64,000 nt of DNA from assembly GCF_051020975.1 (NCBI RefSeq), contig NW_027478167.1, positions 2,356,001-2,420,000 on the forward strand, read 5' to 3'. Made by a program: the position numbers and the translations under genes. This document shows, piece by piece, positions 22,588 to 34,649 of the stretch. The notes beneath the pieces are model-generated. The model saw nothing but the letters and a program-made list of their open reading frames with translations. It did no database searches and was not told where the DNA came from. How positions within the stretch are numbered: the stretch's first letter is position 1; each line of letters opens with the position of its first letter. Source of the stretch: Osmia lignaria lignaria. Lineage: Eukaryota; Arthropoda; Insecta; Hymenoptera; Megachilidae.

Positions 22588-25248
22588 TCTCTATTATGTT
22601 GGTGCGGCTTCGGAGCTTTTAAATATCTTGATATATCTCGAGAACTACGCATCTGATCAAAAAATATCATAGAACATAAAAAGTAGGAAACTTAATTCTC
22701 TACAAAAGAGGTCTCTTAACATTTTGCCATAGCTCGCTTAGTTTCCGAGATATTTGCAGATTTATCTCAAGGGAAGGGGCCTGACGGACATATTTCGAGA
22801 TATTTCTTCTTCTTGTTGTTCTGCTTCTGCACAGCTAAGCTGGAAGTGGCATTTACAGCTCGCAAAAGTGCAGAGTTATCTCAAAGAAAGGGGCCACGGT
22901 GTTTCTGTATCTCTATTATGTTGGTGCGGCTTCGGAGCTTTTAAATATCTTGATATATCTCGAGAACTACGCATCTGATCAAAAAATATCATAGAACATA
23001 AAAAGTAGGAAACTTAATTCTCTACAAAAGAGGTCTCTTAACATTTTGCCATAGCTCGCTTAGTTTCCGAGATATTTGCAGATTTATCTCAAGGGAAGGG
23101 GCCTAACGGACATATTTCGAGATATTTCTTCTTCTTGTTGTTCTTCTTCTGCACAGCTAAACTGGAAGTGGCATTTCCAGCTCGCAATAGTGCAGAGTTA
23201 TCTCAAAGAGAGGGGCCACGGTGTTTCTGTATCTCTATTATGTTGGTGCGGCTTCGGAACTTTTAAATATCTTGATATATCTCGAGAACTACGCATCTGA
23301 TCAAAAAATATTATAGAAGATAAAAAGTAGGAAACTTAATTCTCTACAAAAAAGGTCTCTTAACATTTTGCCATAGCTCGCTTCGTTTCCGAGATATTTG
23401 CAGATTTATCTCAAGGGAAGGGGCCTGACGGACATATTTCGAGATATTTCTTCTTCTTGTTGTTCTTCTTCTGCACAGCTAAGCTGGAAGTGGCATTTGC
23501 GGCTCGCACTAGTGCAGAGTTATCTCAAAGAAAGGGGCCACGGTATTTCTGTATCCCTATTATGTTGGTGCGGCTTCGGAACTTTTAAATATCTCGATAT
23601 ATCTCGAAAACTACGCTTCTGATCAAAAAATATCATAGAACATAAATTGTAGGAAACATAATTCTCTACAAAAAAGGTCTCTTAACATTTTGCCATACCT
23701 CGCTTGGTTTCCGAGATATTTGCAGATATATCTCAAGGGAAGGGGCCTGACGGACATATTTCGAGATATTTCTTCTTCTGCGCAGCTAAGCTGGAAGTGG
23801 CATTTGCGGCTCGCACTAGTGCAGAGTTATCTCAAAGAAAGGGGCCACGGTGTTTCTGTATCTCTATTATGTTGGTGCGGCTTTGGAACTTTTAAATATC
23901 TCGATATATCTCGAAAACTACGCTTCTGATCAAAAAATATCATAGAACATAAATTGTAGGAAACATAATTCTCTACAAAAAAGGTCTCTTAACATTTTGC
24001 CATAGCTCGCTTCGTTTCCGAGATATTTGCAGATATATCTCAAGGGAAGGGGCCTGACGGACATATTTCGAGATATTTCTTCTTCTTGTTGTTCTTCTTC
24101 TGCACAGCTAAGCTGGAAGTGGCATTTACAGCTCGCAATAGTGCAGAGTTATCTCAAAGAAAGGGGCCACGGTGTTTCTGTATCTCTATTATGTTGGTGC
24201 GGTTTCGGAACTTTTAAATATCTTGATATATCTCGAGAACTACGCATCAGATCAAGAAATATCATACAGCATAAAAAGTAGGAAACTTAATTCTCTACAA
24301 ATAAGGTCTCTTAACATTTTGCCATAGCTCGCTTCGTTTCCGAGATATTTGCAGATTTATCTCAAGGGAAGGTGCCTGACGGACATATTTCGAGATATTT
24401 CTTCTTCTTGTTGTTCTTCTTCTGCGCAGCTAAGCTGGAAGTGGCATTTGCAGCTCGCAATAGTGCAGAGATATCTCAAAGAAAGGGGCCACGCTGTTTC
24501 TGTATCTCTATTATGTTGGTGCGGCTTCGGAACTTTTAAATATCTTGATATATATCGAGAGCTACGCGTCTGATCAAAAAATATCATAGAACATAAAAAG
24601 TAGGAAACATAATTCTCTACAAAAAAGGTCTGTTAACATTTTGCCATAGCTCGCTTCGTTTCCGAGATATTTGCAGATTTATCTCAAGGGAAGGGGCCTG
24701 ACGGACATATTTCGAGATATTTCTTCTTCTTGTTGTTCTTCTTCTGCACAGCTAAGCTGGAAGTGGCATTTGCGGCTCGCACTAGTGCAGAGTTATCTCA
24801 AAGAAAGGGGCCACGGTGTTTCTGTATCTCTATTATGTTGGTGCGGCTTCGGAACTTTTAAATATCTTGATATATCTCGAGAACTACGCTTCTGATCAAA
24901 AAATATCATAGAACATAAATTGTAGGAAACGTAATTCTCTACAAAAAAGGTCTCTTAACATTTTGCCATAGCTAGCTTCGTTTCCGAGATATTTGCAGAT
25001 ATATCTCAAGGGAAGGGGCCTGACGGACATATTTCGAGATATTTCTTCTTCTTGTTGTTCTTCTTCTGCACAGCTAAGCTGGAAGTGGCATTTACAGCTC
25101 GCAATAGTGCAGAGTTATCTCAAAGAAAGGGGCCACGGTGTTTCTGTATCTCTATTATGTTGGTGCGGCTTCGGAACTTTTAAATATCTTGATATATCTC
25201 GAGAACTACGCATCAGATAAAAAAATATCATAGAACATAAAAAGTAGG
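22588..25248 (+). repeat. Mosaic stretch of monomers
   Basis: Copies 22754 and 23076 are both preceded by acaaaagaggtctc and cttagtttcc, marking a recent one-monomer duplication of the junction. Copy 23398 has ggtatttctg. Copy 23720 is the 307-bp variant. Copies 24027 and 24993 share TTTACAGC and gcatcaga, which removes the usual TGA and lengthens the open frame. Copy 24349 has ggtgcctgacgg and cagagatatc. Confidence 0.87.
23720..24026 (+). repeat. 307-bp monomer with a 15-bp deletion
   Basis: The T/C-rich tract near 23768-23780 is reduced to TTTCTTCTTCTGC, five triplets shorter than normal. The left junction has catacctcgcttgg. Slippage or recombination between TTC units explains the loss. 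The deletion keeps the open frame by length alone and is not evidence for coding. Confidence 0.95.
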
Positions 25249-26114
25249 AAACATAATTCTCTACAAAAAAGGTCTCTTCACATTTTGTCATAGCTCGCTT
25301 CGTTTCCGAGATATTTGCAGATATATCTCAAGGGAAGGGGCCTGACGGACATATTTCGAGATATTTCTTCTTCTTGTTGTTCTTCTTCTGCACAGCTAAA
25401 CTGGAAGTGGCATTTCCAGCTCGCAATAGTGCAGAGTTATCTCAAAGAGAGGGGCCACGGTGTTTCTGTATCTCTATTATGTTGGTGCGGCTTCGGAACT
25501 TTTAAATATCTTGATATATCTCGAGAACTACGCATCTGATCAAAAAATATCATAGAAGATAAAAAGTAGGAAACTTAATTCTCTACAAAAAAGGTCTCTT
25601 AACATTTTGCCATAGCTCGCTTCGTTTCCGAGATATTTGCAGATTTATCTCAAGGGAAGGGGCCTGACGGACATATTTCGAGATATTTCTTCTTCTTGTT
25701 GTTCTTCTTCTGCACAGCTAAGCTGGAAGTGGCATTTGCGGCTCGCACTAGTTCAGAGTTTTCTCAAAGAAAGGGGCCACGGTGTTTCTGTATCCCTATT
25801 ATGTTGGTGCGGCTTCTGAACTTTTAAATATCTCGATATATCTCGAAAACTACGCTTCTGACCAAAAAATATCATAGAACATAAATTGTAGGAAACATAA
25901 TTCTCTACAAAAAACGTCTCTTAACATTTTGCCATAGCTCGCTTCGTTTCCGAGATATTTGCAGATTCAGCTCAAAGGAACTGGCCTGACGGACATATTT
26001 CGAGATATTTCTTCTTCTTGTTGTTCTTCCTCCGCACAGCTAAGCTGGAAGTGGCATTTGCGGCTCGCACTAGTGCAGAGTTATCTCAAAGAAAGGGGCC
26101 ACGGTGTTTCTGTA
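25249..26114 (+). repeat. Duplicated 0.87-kb segment, copy 2
   Basis: This is the counterpart of 21722-22587. Private differences include agttcagagttttctc in copy 25637 and cctccgcac in copy 25959. Confidence 0.87.
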
Positions 26115-27247
26115 TCCCTATTATGTTGGTGCGGCTTCGGAACTTTTAAATATCTCGATATATCTCGAAAAGTACGCTTCTGATCAAAAAATATCATAGA
26201 ACATAAATTGTAGGAAACATAATTCTCTACAAAAAACGTCTCTTAACATTTTGCCATAGCTCGCTTCGTTTCCGAGATATTTGCAGATATATCTCAAGGG
26301 AAGGGGCCTGAAGGACATATTTCGAGATATTTCTTCTTCTTGTTGTTCTTCTTCTGCACAGCTAAGCTGGAAGTGGCATTTGCGGCTCGCACTAGTGCAG
26401 AGTTATCTCAAAGAAAGGGGCCACGGTGTTTCTGTATCTCTATTATGTTGGTGCGGCTTCGGAACTTTTAAATATCTTGATATATCTCGAGAACTACGCA
26501 TCTGATCAAAAAATATCATACAACATAAAAAGTAGGAAACTTAATTCTCTACAAAAAAGGTCTCTCAACATTTTGCCATAGCTCGCTTCGTTTCCGAGAT
26601 ATTTGCAGATTTATCTCAAGGGAAGGGGCCTGACGGACATATTTCGAGATATTTCTTCTTCTTGTTGTTCTTCTTCTGCACAGCTAAGCTGGAAGTCGCA
26701 TTTGCGGCTCGCACTAGTGCAGAGTTATCTCAAAGAAAGGGGCCACGGTGTTTCTGTATCTCTATTATGTTGGTGCGGCTTTGGAACTTTTAAATATCTC
26801 GATATATCTCGAAAACTACGCTTCTATATCAAAAAATATCATAGAACATAAATTGTAGGAAACATAATTCTCTACAAAAAAGGTCTCTTAACATTTTGCC
26901 ATAGCTCGCTTCGTTTCCGAGATATTTGCAGATATATCTCAAGGGAAGGGGCCTGACGGACATATTTCGAGATATTTCTTCTTCTTGTTGTTCTTCTTCT
27001 GCACAGCTAAGCTGGAAGTGGCATTTACAGCTCGCAATAGTGCAGAGTTATCTCAAAGAAAGGGGCCACGGTGTTTCTGTATCTCTATTATGTTGGTGCG
27101 GTTTCGGAACTTTTAAATATCTCGATATATCTCGAAAACTACGCTTCTGATCAAAAAATATCATAGAACATAAATTGTAGGAAACATAATTCTCTACAAA
27201 AAAGGTCTCTTAACATTTTGCCATACCTCGCTTCGTTTCCGAGATAT
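26115..27247 (+). repeat. Monomers between duplicated segments
   Basis: The stretch contains most of copy 25959's 3' half, copy 26281 (gcctgaagg), the 323-bp copy 26603 and copy 26926 (TTTACAGC, gcggtttcgg). It is satellite only. The next junction has the rare catacctcgc also seen before copy 23720. Confidence 0.87.
26603..26925 (+). repeat. 323-bp monomer variant
   Basis: Near 26825 the usual cttctgatcaaaa reads cttctatatcaaaa, a one-base gain plus substitution that removes the usual TGA and the BclI-type site. The central part has gaagtcgc. Confidence 0.92.
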
Positions 27248-27891
27248 TTGCAGATTTATCTCAAGGGGAGGGGCCTGACGGACATATTTCGAGATATTTC
27301 TTCTTCTTGTTGTTCTTCTTCTGCACAGCTAAGCTGGAAGTGGCATTTGCGGCTCGCACTAGTGCAGAGTTATCTCAAAGAAAGGGGCCACGGTGTTTCT
27401 GTATCTGTATTATGTTGGTGCGGCTTCGGAACTTTTAAATATCTTGATATATCTCGAGAACTACGCATCTGATCAAAAAATATCATAGAACATAAAAAGT
27501 AGGAAACTTAATTCTCTACAAAAAACGTCTCTTAACATTTTGCCATAGCTCGCTTCGTTTCCGAGATATTTGCAGATTCAGCTCAAAGGAACTGGCCTGA
27601 CGGACATATTTCGAGATATTTCTTCTTCTTGTTGTTCTTCCTCTGCACAGCTAAGCTGGAAGTGGCATTTGCAGCTCGCAATAGTGCAGAGTTATCTCAA
27701 AGAAAGGGGCCATGGTGTTTCTGTATCTCTATTATGTTGGTGCGGCTTCGGAACTTTTAAATATCTTGATATATCTCGAGAACTACGCATCTGATCAAAA
27801 AATATCATAGAAGATAAAAAGTAGGAAACTTAATTCTCTACAAAAAAGGTCTCTTAACATTTTGCCATAGCTCGCTTCGTTTCCGAGATAT
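27248..27891 (+). repeat. 644-bp dimer, first copy
   Basis: A TGTATCTGTATT monomer (27248) is joined to a CAGCTCAAAGGAACTGG monomer (27570). The pair repeats at 27892-28535. Differences are a gggaggggcc change and catggtg in this copy. Confidence 0.93.
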
Positions 27892-28535
27892 TTGCAGATT
27901 TATCTCAAGGGAAGGGGCCTGACGGACATATTTCGAGATATTTCTTCTTCTTGTTGTTCTTCTTCTGCACAGCTAAGCTGGAAGTGGCATTTGCGGCTCG
28001 CACTAGTGCAGAGTTATCTCAAAGAAAGGGGCCACGGTGTTTCTGTATCTGTATTATGTTGGTGCGGCTTCGGAACTTTTAAATATCTTGATATATCTCG
28101 AGAACTACGCATCTGATCAAAAAATATCATAGAACATAAAAAGTAGGAAACTTAATTCTCTACAAAAAACGTCTCTTAACATTTTGCCATAGCTCGCTTC
28201 GTTTCCGAGATATTTGCAGATTCAGCTCAAAGGAACTGGCCTGACGGACATATTTCGAGATATTTCTTCTTCTTGTTGTTCTTCCTCTGCACAGCTAAGC
28301 TGGAAGTGGCATTTGCAGCTCGCAATAGTGCAGAGTTATCTCAAAGAAAGGGGCCACGGTGTTTCTGTATCTCTATTATGTTGGTGCGGCTTCGGAACTT
28401 TTAAATATCTTGATATATCTCGAGAACTACGCATCTGATCAAAAAATATCATAGAAGATAAAAAGTAGGAAACTTAATTCTCTACAAAAAAGGTCTCTTA
28501 ACATTTTGCCATAGCTCGCTTCGTTTCCGAGATAT
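27892..28535 (+). repeat. 644-bp dimer, second copy
   Basis: This is the tandem repeat of 27248-27891, with atagaagataaaaag at the end of both. It also opens the three-monomer segment shared with 20822-21787. Confidence 0.93.
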
Positions 28536-29179
28536 TTGCAGATTTATCTCAAGGGAAGGGGCCTGACGGACATATTTCGAGATATTTCTTCTTCTTGTTG
28601 TTCTTCTTCTGCACAGCTAAGCTGGAAGTGGCATTTGCGGCTCGCACTAGTGCAGAGTTATCTTAAAGAAAGGGGCCACGGTGTTTCTGTATCCCTATTA
28701 TGTTGGTGCGGCTTCGGAACTTTTAAATATCTCGATATATCTCGAAAACTACGCTTCTGATCAAAAAATATCATAGAACATAAATTGTAGGAAACATAAT
28801 TCGCTAGAAAAAAGGTCTCCCAACATTTTGCCATAGCTCGCTTCGTTTCCGAGATATTTGCAGATATATCTCAAGGGCAGGGGCCTGACGGACATATTTC
28901 GAGATATTTCTTCTTCTTGTTGTTCTTCTTCTGCACAGCTAAGCTGGAAGTGGCATTTACAGCTCGCAATAGTGCAGAGTTATCTCAAAGAAAGGGGCCA
29001 CGGTGTTTCTGTATCTCTATTATGTTGGTGCGGCTTCGGAACTTTTAAATATCTTGATATATCTCGAGAACTACGCATCTGATCAAAAAATATCATAGAA
29101 CATAAAAAGTAGGAAACTTAATTCTCTACAAAAAAGGTCTCTCAACATTTTGCCATAGCTCGCTTCGTTTCCGAGATAT
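28536..29179 (+). repeat. Monomers 28536 and 28858
   Basis: Copy 28536 has tatcttaaag and tctgtatccctatt. Its 3' junction is unusual (tcgctagaaaaaaggtctccc). Copy 28858 has caagggcagg with TTTACAGC, a combination also found in copies 33042 and 35294. Confidence 0.88.
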
Positions 29180-29823
29180 TTGCAGATTTATCTCAAGGGA
29201 AGGGGCCTAACGGACATATTTCGAGATATTTCTTCTTCTTGTTGTTCTTCTTCTGCACAGCTAAGCTGGAAGTGGCATTTGCGGCTCGCACTATTGCAGA
29301 GTTATCTCAAAGAAAGGGGCCACGGTGTTTCTGTATCTCTATTATGTTGGTGCGGCTTCGGAACTTTTAAATATCTTGATATATCTCGAGAACTACGCGT
29401 CTGATCAAAAAATATCATAGAACATAAAAAGTAAGAAACATAATTCTCTACAAAAAGGGTCTCTTAACATTTTGCCATAGCTCGTTTCGTTTCCGAGATA
29501 TTTGCAGATTTATCTCAAGGGAAGGGGCCTGACGGACATATTTCGAGATATTTCTTCTTCTTGTTGTTCTTCTTCTGCACAGCTAAGCTGGAAGTGGCAC
29601 TTGCGGCTCGCACTAGTGCACAGTTATCTCAAAGAAAGGGGCCACGGTGTTTCTGTATCTCTATTATGTTGGTGCGGCTTCGGAACTTTTAAATATCTTG
29701 ATATATCTCGAGGACTGCGCATCTGATCAAAAAATATCATAGAACATAAAAAGTAGGAAACTTAATTCTCTACAAAAAAGGTCTCTTAACATTTTGCCAT
29801 AGCTCGCTTCGTTTCCGAGATAT
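29180..29823 (+). repeat. Two-monomer unit, copy 1 (repeats after 1,932 bp)
   Basis: Copy 29180 (gcctaacgg, cactattgc, gcgtctg) and copy 29502 (gcacttgc, cagtgcacag-type site, cgaggactgcgc) recur in the same order at 31112-31755. The junction gctcgtttcg is shared in part. Confidence 0.92.
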
Positions 29824-31111
29824 TTGCAGATTTATCTCAAGGGAAGGGGCCTAACGGACATATTTCGAGATATTTCTTCTCCTTGTTGTTCTTCTTCTGC
29901 ACAGCTAAACTGGAAGTGGCATTTCCAGCTCGCAATAGTGCAGAGTTATCTCAAAGAAAGGGGCCACGGTGTTTCTGTATCTCTATTATGTTGGTGCGGC
30001 TTCGGAACTTTTAAATATCTTGATATATCTCGAGAACTACGCATCTGATCAAAAAATATCATAGAACATAAAAAGTAGGAAACTTAATTCCCTACAAAAA
30101 AGGTCTCTTAACATTTTGCCATAGCTCGCGTCGTTTCCGAGATATTTGCAGATTTATCTCAAGGGAAGGGGCCTAACGGACATATTTCGAGATATTTCTT
30201 CTTCTTGTTGTTCTTCTTCTGCACAGCTAAACTGGAAGTGGCATTTCCAGCTCGCAATAGTGCAGAGTTATCTCAAAGAAAGGAGCCACGGTGTTTCTGT
30301 ATCTCTATTATGTTGGTGCGGCTTCGGAACTTTTAAATATCTTGATATATCTCGAGAACTACGCGTCTGATCAAAAAATATCACAGAACATAAAAAGTAG
30401 GAAACATAATTCTCTACAAAAAAGGTCTCTTAACATTTTGCCATAGCTCGCTTCGTTTCCGAGATATTTGCAGATTTATCTCAAGGGAAGGGGCCTGACG
30501 GACATATTTCGAGATATTTCTTCTTCTTGTTGTTCTTCTTCTGCACAGCTAAGCTGGAAGTGGCACTTGCGGCTCGCACTAGTGCACAGTTATCTCAAAG
30601 AAAGGGGCCACGGTGTTTCTGTATCTCTATTATGTTGGTGCGGCTTCGGAACTTTTAAATATCTTGATATATCTCGAGAACTACGCATCTGATCAAAAAA
30701 TATCATAGAACATAAAAAGTAGGAAACTTAATTCTCTACAAAAAAGGTCTCTTAACATTTTGCCATAGCTCGCTTCGTTTCCGAGATATTTGCAGATTTA
30801 TCTCAAGGGAAGGGGCCTGACGGACATATTTCGAGATATTTCTTCTTCTTGTTGTTCTTCTTCTGCACAGCTAAGCTGGAAGTGGCATTTGCAGCTCGCA
30901 ATAGTGCAGAGTTATCTCAAAGAGAGGGGCCACGGTTTTTCTGTATCTCTATTATGTTGGTGCGGCTTCGGAACTTTTAAATATCTTGATATATCTCGAG
31001 AACTACGCATCTGATCAAAAAATATCATAGAACATAAAAAGTAGGAAACTTAATTCTCTACAAAAAAGGTCTCTCAACATTTTGCCATAGCTCGCTTCGT
31101 TTCCGAGATAT
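29824..31111 (+). repeat. Four monomers between the two-monomer units
   Basis: Copies 29824 and 30146 are of the AACTGG and TTTCCAG type. Copy 30468 is of the GTGCACAG type and copy 30790 has cggtttttctg. With the preceding pair they form a six-monomer step to the next occurrence of the 29180 type. Confidence 0.87.
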
Positions 31112-31755
31112 TTGCAGATTTATCTCAAGGGAAGGGGCCTAACGGACATATTTCGAGATATTTCTTCTTCTTGTTGTTCTTCTTCTGCACAGCTAAGCTG
31201 GAAGTGGCATTTGCGGCTCGCACTATTGCAGAGTTATCTCAAAGAAAGGGGCCACGGTGTTTCTGTATCTCTATTATGTTGGTGCGGCTTCGGAACTTTT
31301 AAATATCTTGATATATCTCGAGAACTACGCGTCTGATCAAAAAATATCATAGAACATAAAAAGTAGGAAACATAATTCTCTACAAAAAAGGTCTCTTAAC
31401 ATTTTGCCATAGTTCGTTTCGTTTCCGAGATATTTGCAGATTTATCTCAAGGGAAGGGGCCTGACGGACATATTTCGAGATATTTCTTCTTCTTGTTGTT
31501 CTTCTTCTGCACAGCTAAGCTGGAAGTGGCACTTGCGGCTCGCACTAGTGCACAGTTATCTCAAAGAAAGGGGCCACGGTGTTTCTGTATCTCTATTATG
31601 TTGGTGCGGCTTCGGAACTTTTAAATATCTTGATATATCTCGAGGACTGCGCATCTGATCAAAAAATATCATAGAACATAAAAAGTAGGAAACTTAATTC
31701 TCTACAAAAAAGGTCTCTTAACATTTTGCCATAGCTCGCTTCGTTTCCGAGATAT
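31112..31755 (+). repeat. Two-monomer unit, copy 2
   Basis: This repeats 29180-29823 with few changes (catagttcgtttcg instead of catagctcgtttcg). Its second monomer (31434) is followed by a further copy of itself. Confidence 0.92.
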
Positions 31756-32077
31756 TTGCAGATTTATCTCAAGGGAAGGGGCCTGACGGACATATTTCGA
31801 GATATTTCTTCTTCTTGTTGTTCTTCTTCTGCACAGCTAAGCTGGAAGTGGCACTTGCGGCTCGCACTAGTGCACAGTTATCTCAAAGAAAGGGGCCACG
31901 GTGTTTCTGTATCTCTATTATGTTGGTGCGGCTTCGGAACTTTTAAATATCTTGATATATCTCGAGGACTGCGCATCTGATCAAAAAATATCATAGAACA
32001 TAAAAAGTAGGAAACTTAATTCTCTACAAAAAAGGTCTCTTAACATTTTGCCATAGCTCGCTTCGTGTCCGAGATAT
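31756..32077 (+). repeat. Tandem duplicate of monomer 31434
   Basis: It carries the same gcacttgc, GTGCACAG and cgaggactgcgc markers as 31434-31755, and I see no internal difference. This is a recent one-monomer gain. The following copy (32078) matches the type that follows 29502, consistent with insertion of one extra unit. Confidence 0.92.
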
Positions 32078-33363
32078 TTGCAGATTTATCTCAAGGGAAG
32101 GGGCCTAACGGACATATTTCGAGATATTTCTTCTTCTTGTTGTTCTTCTTCTGCACAGCTAAACTGGAAGTGGCATTTCCAGCTCGCAATAGTGCAGAGT
32201 TATCTCAAAGAAAGGGGCCACGGTGTTTCTGTATCTCTATTATGTTGGTGCGGCTTCGGAACTTTTAAATATCTTGATATATCTCGAGAACTACGCATCT
32301 GATCAAAAAATATCATAGAACATAAAAAGTAGGAAAATTAATTCTCTACAAAAAAGGTCTCTTAACATTTTGCCATAGCTCGCTTCGTTTCCGAGATATT
32401 TGCAGATTTATCTCAAGGGAAGGGGCCTGACGGACATATTTCGAGATATTTCTTCTTCTTGTTGTTCTTCTTCTGCACAGCTAAGCTGGAAGTGGCATTT
32501 GCGGCTCGCACTAGTGCACAGTTATCTCAAAGAAAGGGGCCACGGTGTTTCTGTATCTCTAATATGTTGGTGCGGCTTCGGAACTTTTAAGTATCTCGAT
32601 ATATCTCGAAAACTACGCTTCTGATCAAAAAATATCATAGAACATAAATTGTAGGAAACATAATTCTCTACAAAAAACGTCTCTTAACATTTTGCCATAG
32701 CTCGCTTCGTTTCCGAGATATTTGCAGATTCAGCTCAAAGGAACTGGCCTGACGGACATATTTCGAGATATTTCTTCTTCTTGTTGTTCTTCCTCTGCAC
32801 AGCTAAGCTGGAAGTGGCATTTGCAGCTCGCAATAGTGCAGAGTTATCTCAAAGAAAGGGGCCACGGTGTTTCTGTATCTATTATGTTGGTGCGGCTTCG
32901 GAACTTTTAAATATCTTGATATATCTCGAGAACTACGCATCTGATCAAAAAATATCATACAACATAAATTGTAGGAAACATAATTCTCTACAAAAAAGGT
33001 CTCTCAACATTTTGCCATAGCTCGCTTCGTTTCCGAGATATTTGCAGATATATCTCAAGGGCAGGGGCCTGACGGACATAATTCGAGATATTTCTTCTTC
33101 TTGTTGTTCTTCTTCTGCACAGCTAAGCTGGAAGTGGCATTTACAGCTCGCAATAGTGCAGAGTTATCTCAAAGAAAGGGGCCACGGTGTTTCTGTATCT
33201 CTATTATGTTGGTGCGGCTTCGGAACTTTTAAATATCTTGATATATCTCGAGAACTGCGCATCTGATCAAAAAATATCATAGAACATAAAAAGTAGGAAA
33301 CTTAATTCTCTACAAAAAAGGTCTCTCAACATTTTGCCATAGCTCGCTTCGTTTCCGAGATAT
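32078..33363 (+). repeat. Four monomers of mixed type
   Basis: Copy 32078 is of the AACTGG and TTTCCAG type with cttcgtgtcc before it. Copy 32400 has a TCTAATATG change. Copy 32722 is of the CAGCTCAAAGGAACTGG type and 320 bp. Copy 33042 has caagggcagg with gacataattcg. Confidence 0.88.
32722..33041 (+). repeat. 320-bp monomer with a 2-bp deletion in the open frame
   Basis: The usual tctgtatctctattatg reads tctgtatctattatg near 32874-32888, losing one CT of a short CT repeat. This shifts the frame, unlike the 320-bp copies at 5691, 6976 and 7940, whose deletion is elsewhere. Confidence 0.94.
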
Positions 33364-34006
33364 TTGCAGATTTATCTCAAGGGAAGGGGCCTGACGGACA
33401 TATTTCGAGATATTTCTTCTTCTTGTTGTTCTTCTTCTGCACAGCTAAGCTGGAAGTGGCATTTGCGGCTCGCACTAGTGCACAGTTATCTCAAAGAAAG
33501 GGCCACGGTGTTTCTGTATCTCTATTATGTTGGTGCGGCTTCGGAACTTTTAAATATCTCGATATATCTCGAAAACTACGCTTCTGATCAAAACATATCA
33601 TAGAACATAAAAAGTAGGAAACTTAATTCTCTACAAAAAAGGTCTCTTAACATTTTGCCATAGCTCGCTTCGTTTCCGAGATATTTGGAGATTTATCTCA
33701 AGGGAAGGGGCCTAACGGACATATTTCGAGATATTTCTTCTTCTTGTTGTTCTTCTTCTGCACAGCTAAACTGGAAGTGGCATTTCCAGCTCGCAATAGT
33801 GCAGAGTTATCTCAAAGAAAGGGGCCACGGTGTTTCTGTATCTCTATTATGTTGGTGCGGCTTCGGAACTTTTAAATATCTCGATATATCTCGAAAACTA
33901 CGCTTCTGATCAAAAAATATCATAGAACATAAAAAGTAGGAAACTTAATTCTCTACAAAAAAGGTCTCTTAACATTTTGCCATAGCTCGCTTCGTTTCCG
34001 AGATAT
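33364..34006 (+). repeat. 643-bp dimer, first copy
   Basis: Copy 33364 (321 bp) has aaagaaagggccacgg, one G short. Copy 33685 has TTGGAGAT in place of TTGCAGAT. Both features recur at 34007-34649. Differences are caaaacatatc in the first monomer and the A211 end of the second. Confidence 0.95.
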
Positions 34007-34649
34007 TTGCAGATTTATCTCAAGGGAAGGGGCCTGACGGACATATTTCGAGATATTTCTTCTTCTTGTTGTTCTTCTTCTGCACAGCTAAGCTGGAAGT
34101 GGCATTTGCGGCTCGCACTAGTGCACAGTTATCTCAAAGAAAGGGCCACGGTGTTTCTGTATCTCTATTATGTTGGTGCGGCTTCGGAACTTTTAAATAT
34201 CTCGATATATCTCGAAAACTACGCTTCTGATCAAAAAATATCATAGAACATAAAAAGTAGGAAACTTAATTCTCTACAAAAAAGGTCTCTTAACATTTTG
34301 CCATAGCTCGCTTCGTTTCCGAGATATTTGGAGATTTATCTCAAGGGAAGGGGCCTAACGGACATATTTCGAGATATTTCTTCTTCTTGTTGTTCTTCTT
34401 CTGCACAGCTAAACTGGAAGTGGCATTTCCAGCTCGCAATAGTGCAGAGTTATCTCAAAGAAAGGGGCCACGGTGTTTCTGTATCTCTATTATGTTGGTG
34501 CGGCTTCGGAACTTTTAAATATCTTGATATATCTCGAGAACTACGCATCTGATCAAAAAATATCATAGAACATAAAAAGTAGGAAACTTAATTCTCTACA
34601 AAAAAGGTCTCTTAACATTTTGCCATAGCTCGCTTCGTTTCCGAGATAT
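34007..34649 (+). repeat. 643-bp dimer, second copy
   Basis: This is the tandem repeat of 33364-34006, with the same 1-bp deletion and the same TTGGAGAT start in monomer 34328. The second monomer ends with the G211 haplotype here, so a conversion or exchange altered one copy after duplication. Confidence 0.95.

Noticed and set aside
5691..34327. Transposon insertions or target-site scars as the cause of length variants
   Set aside because: All but one length change are 1-2 bp and the remaining one is a loss of five triplets. No duplicated flank or inserted sequence is seen.
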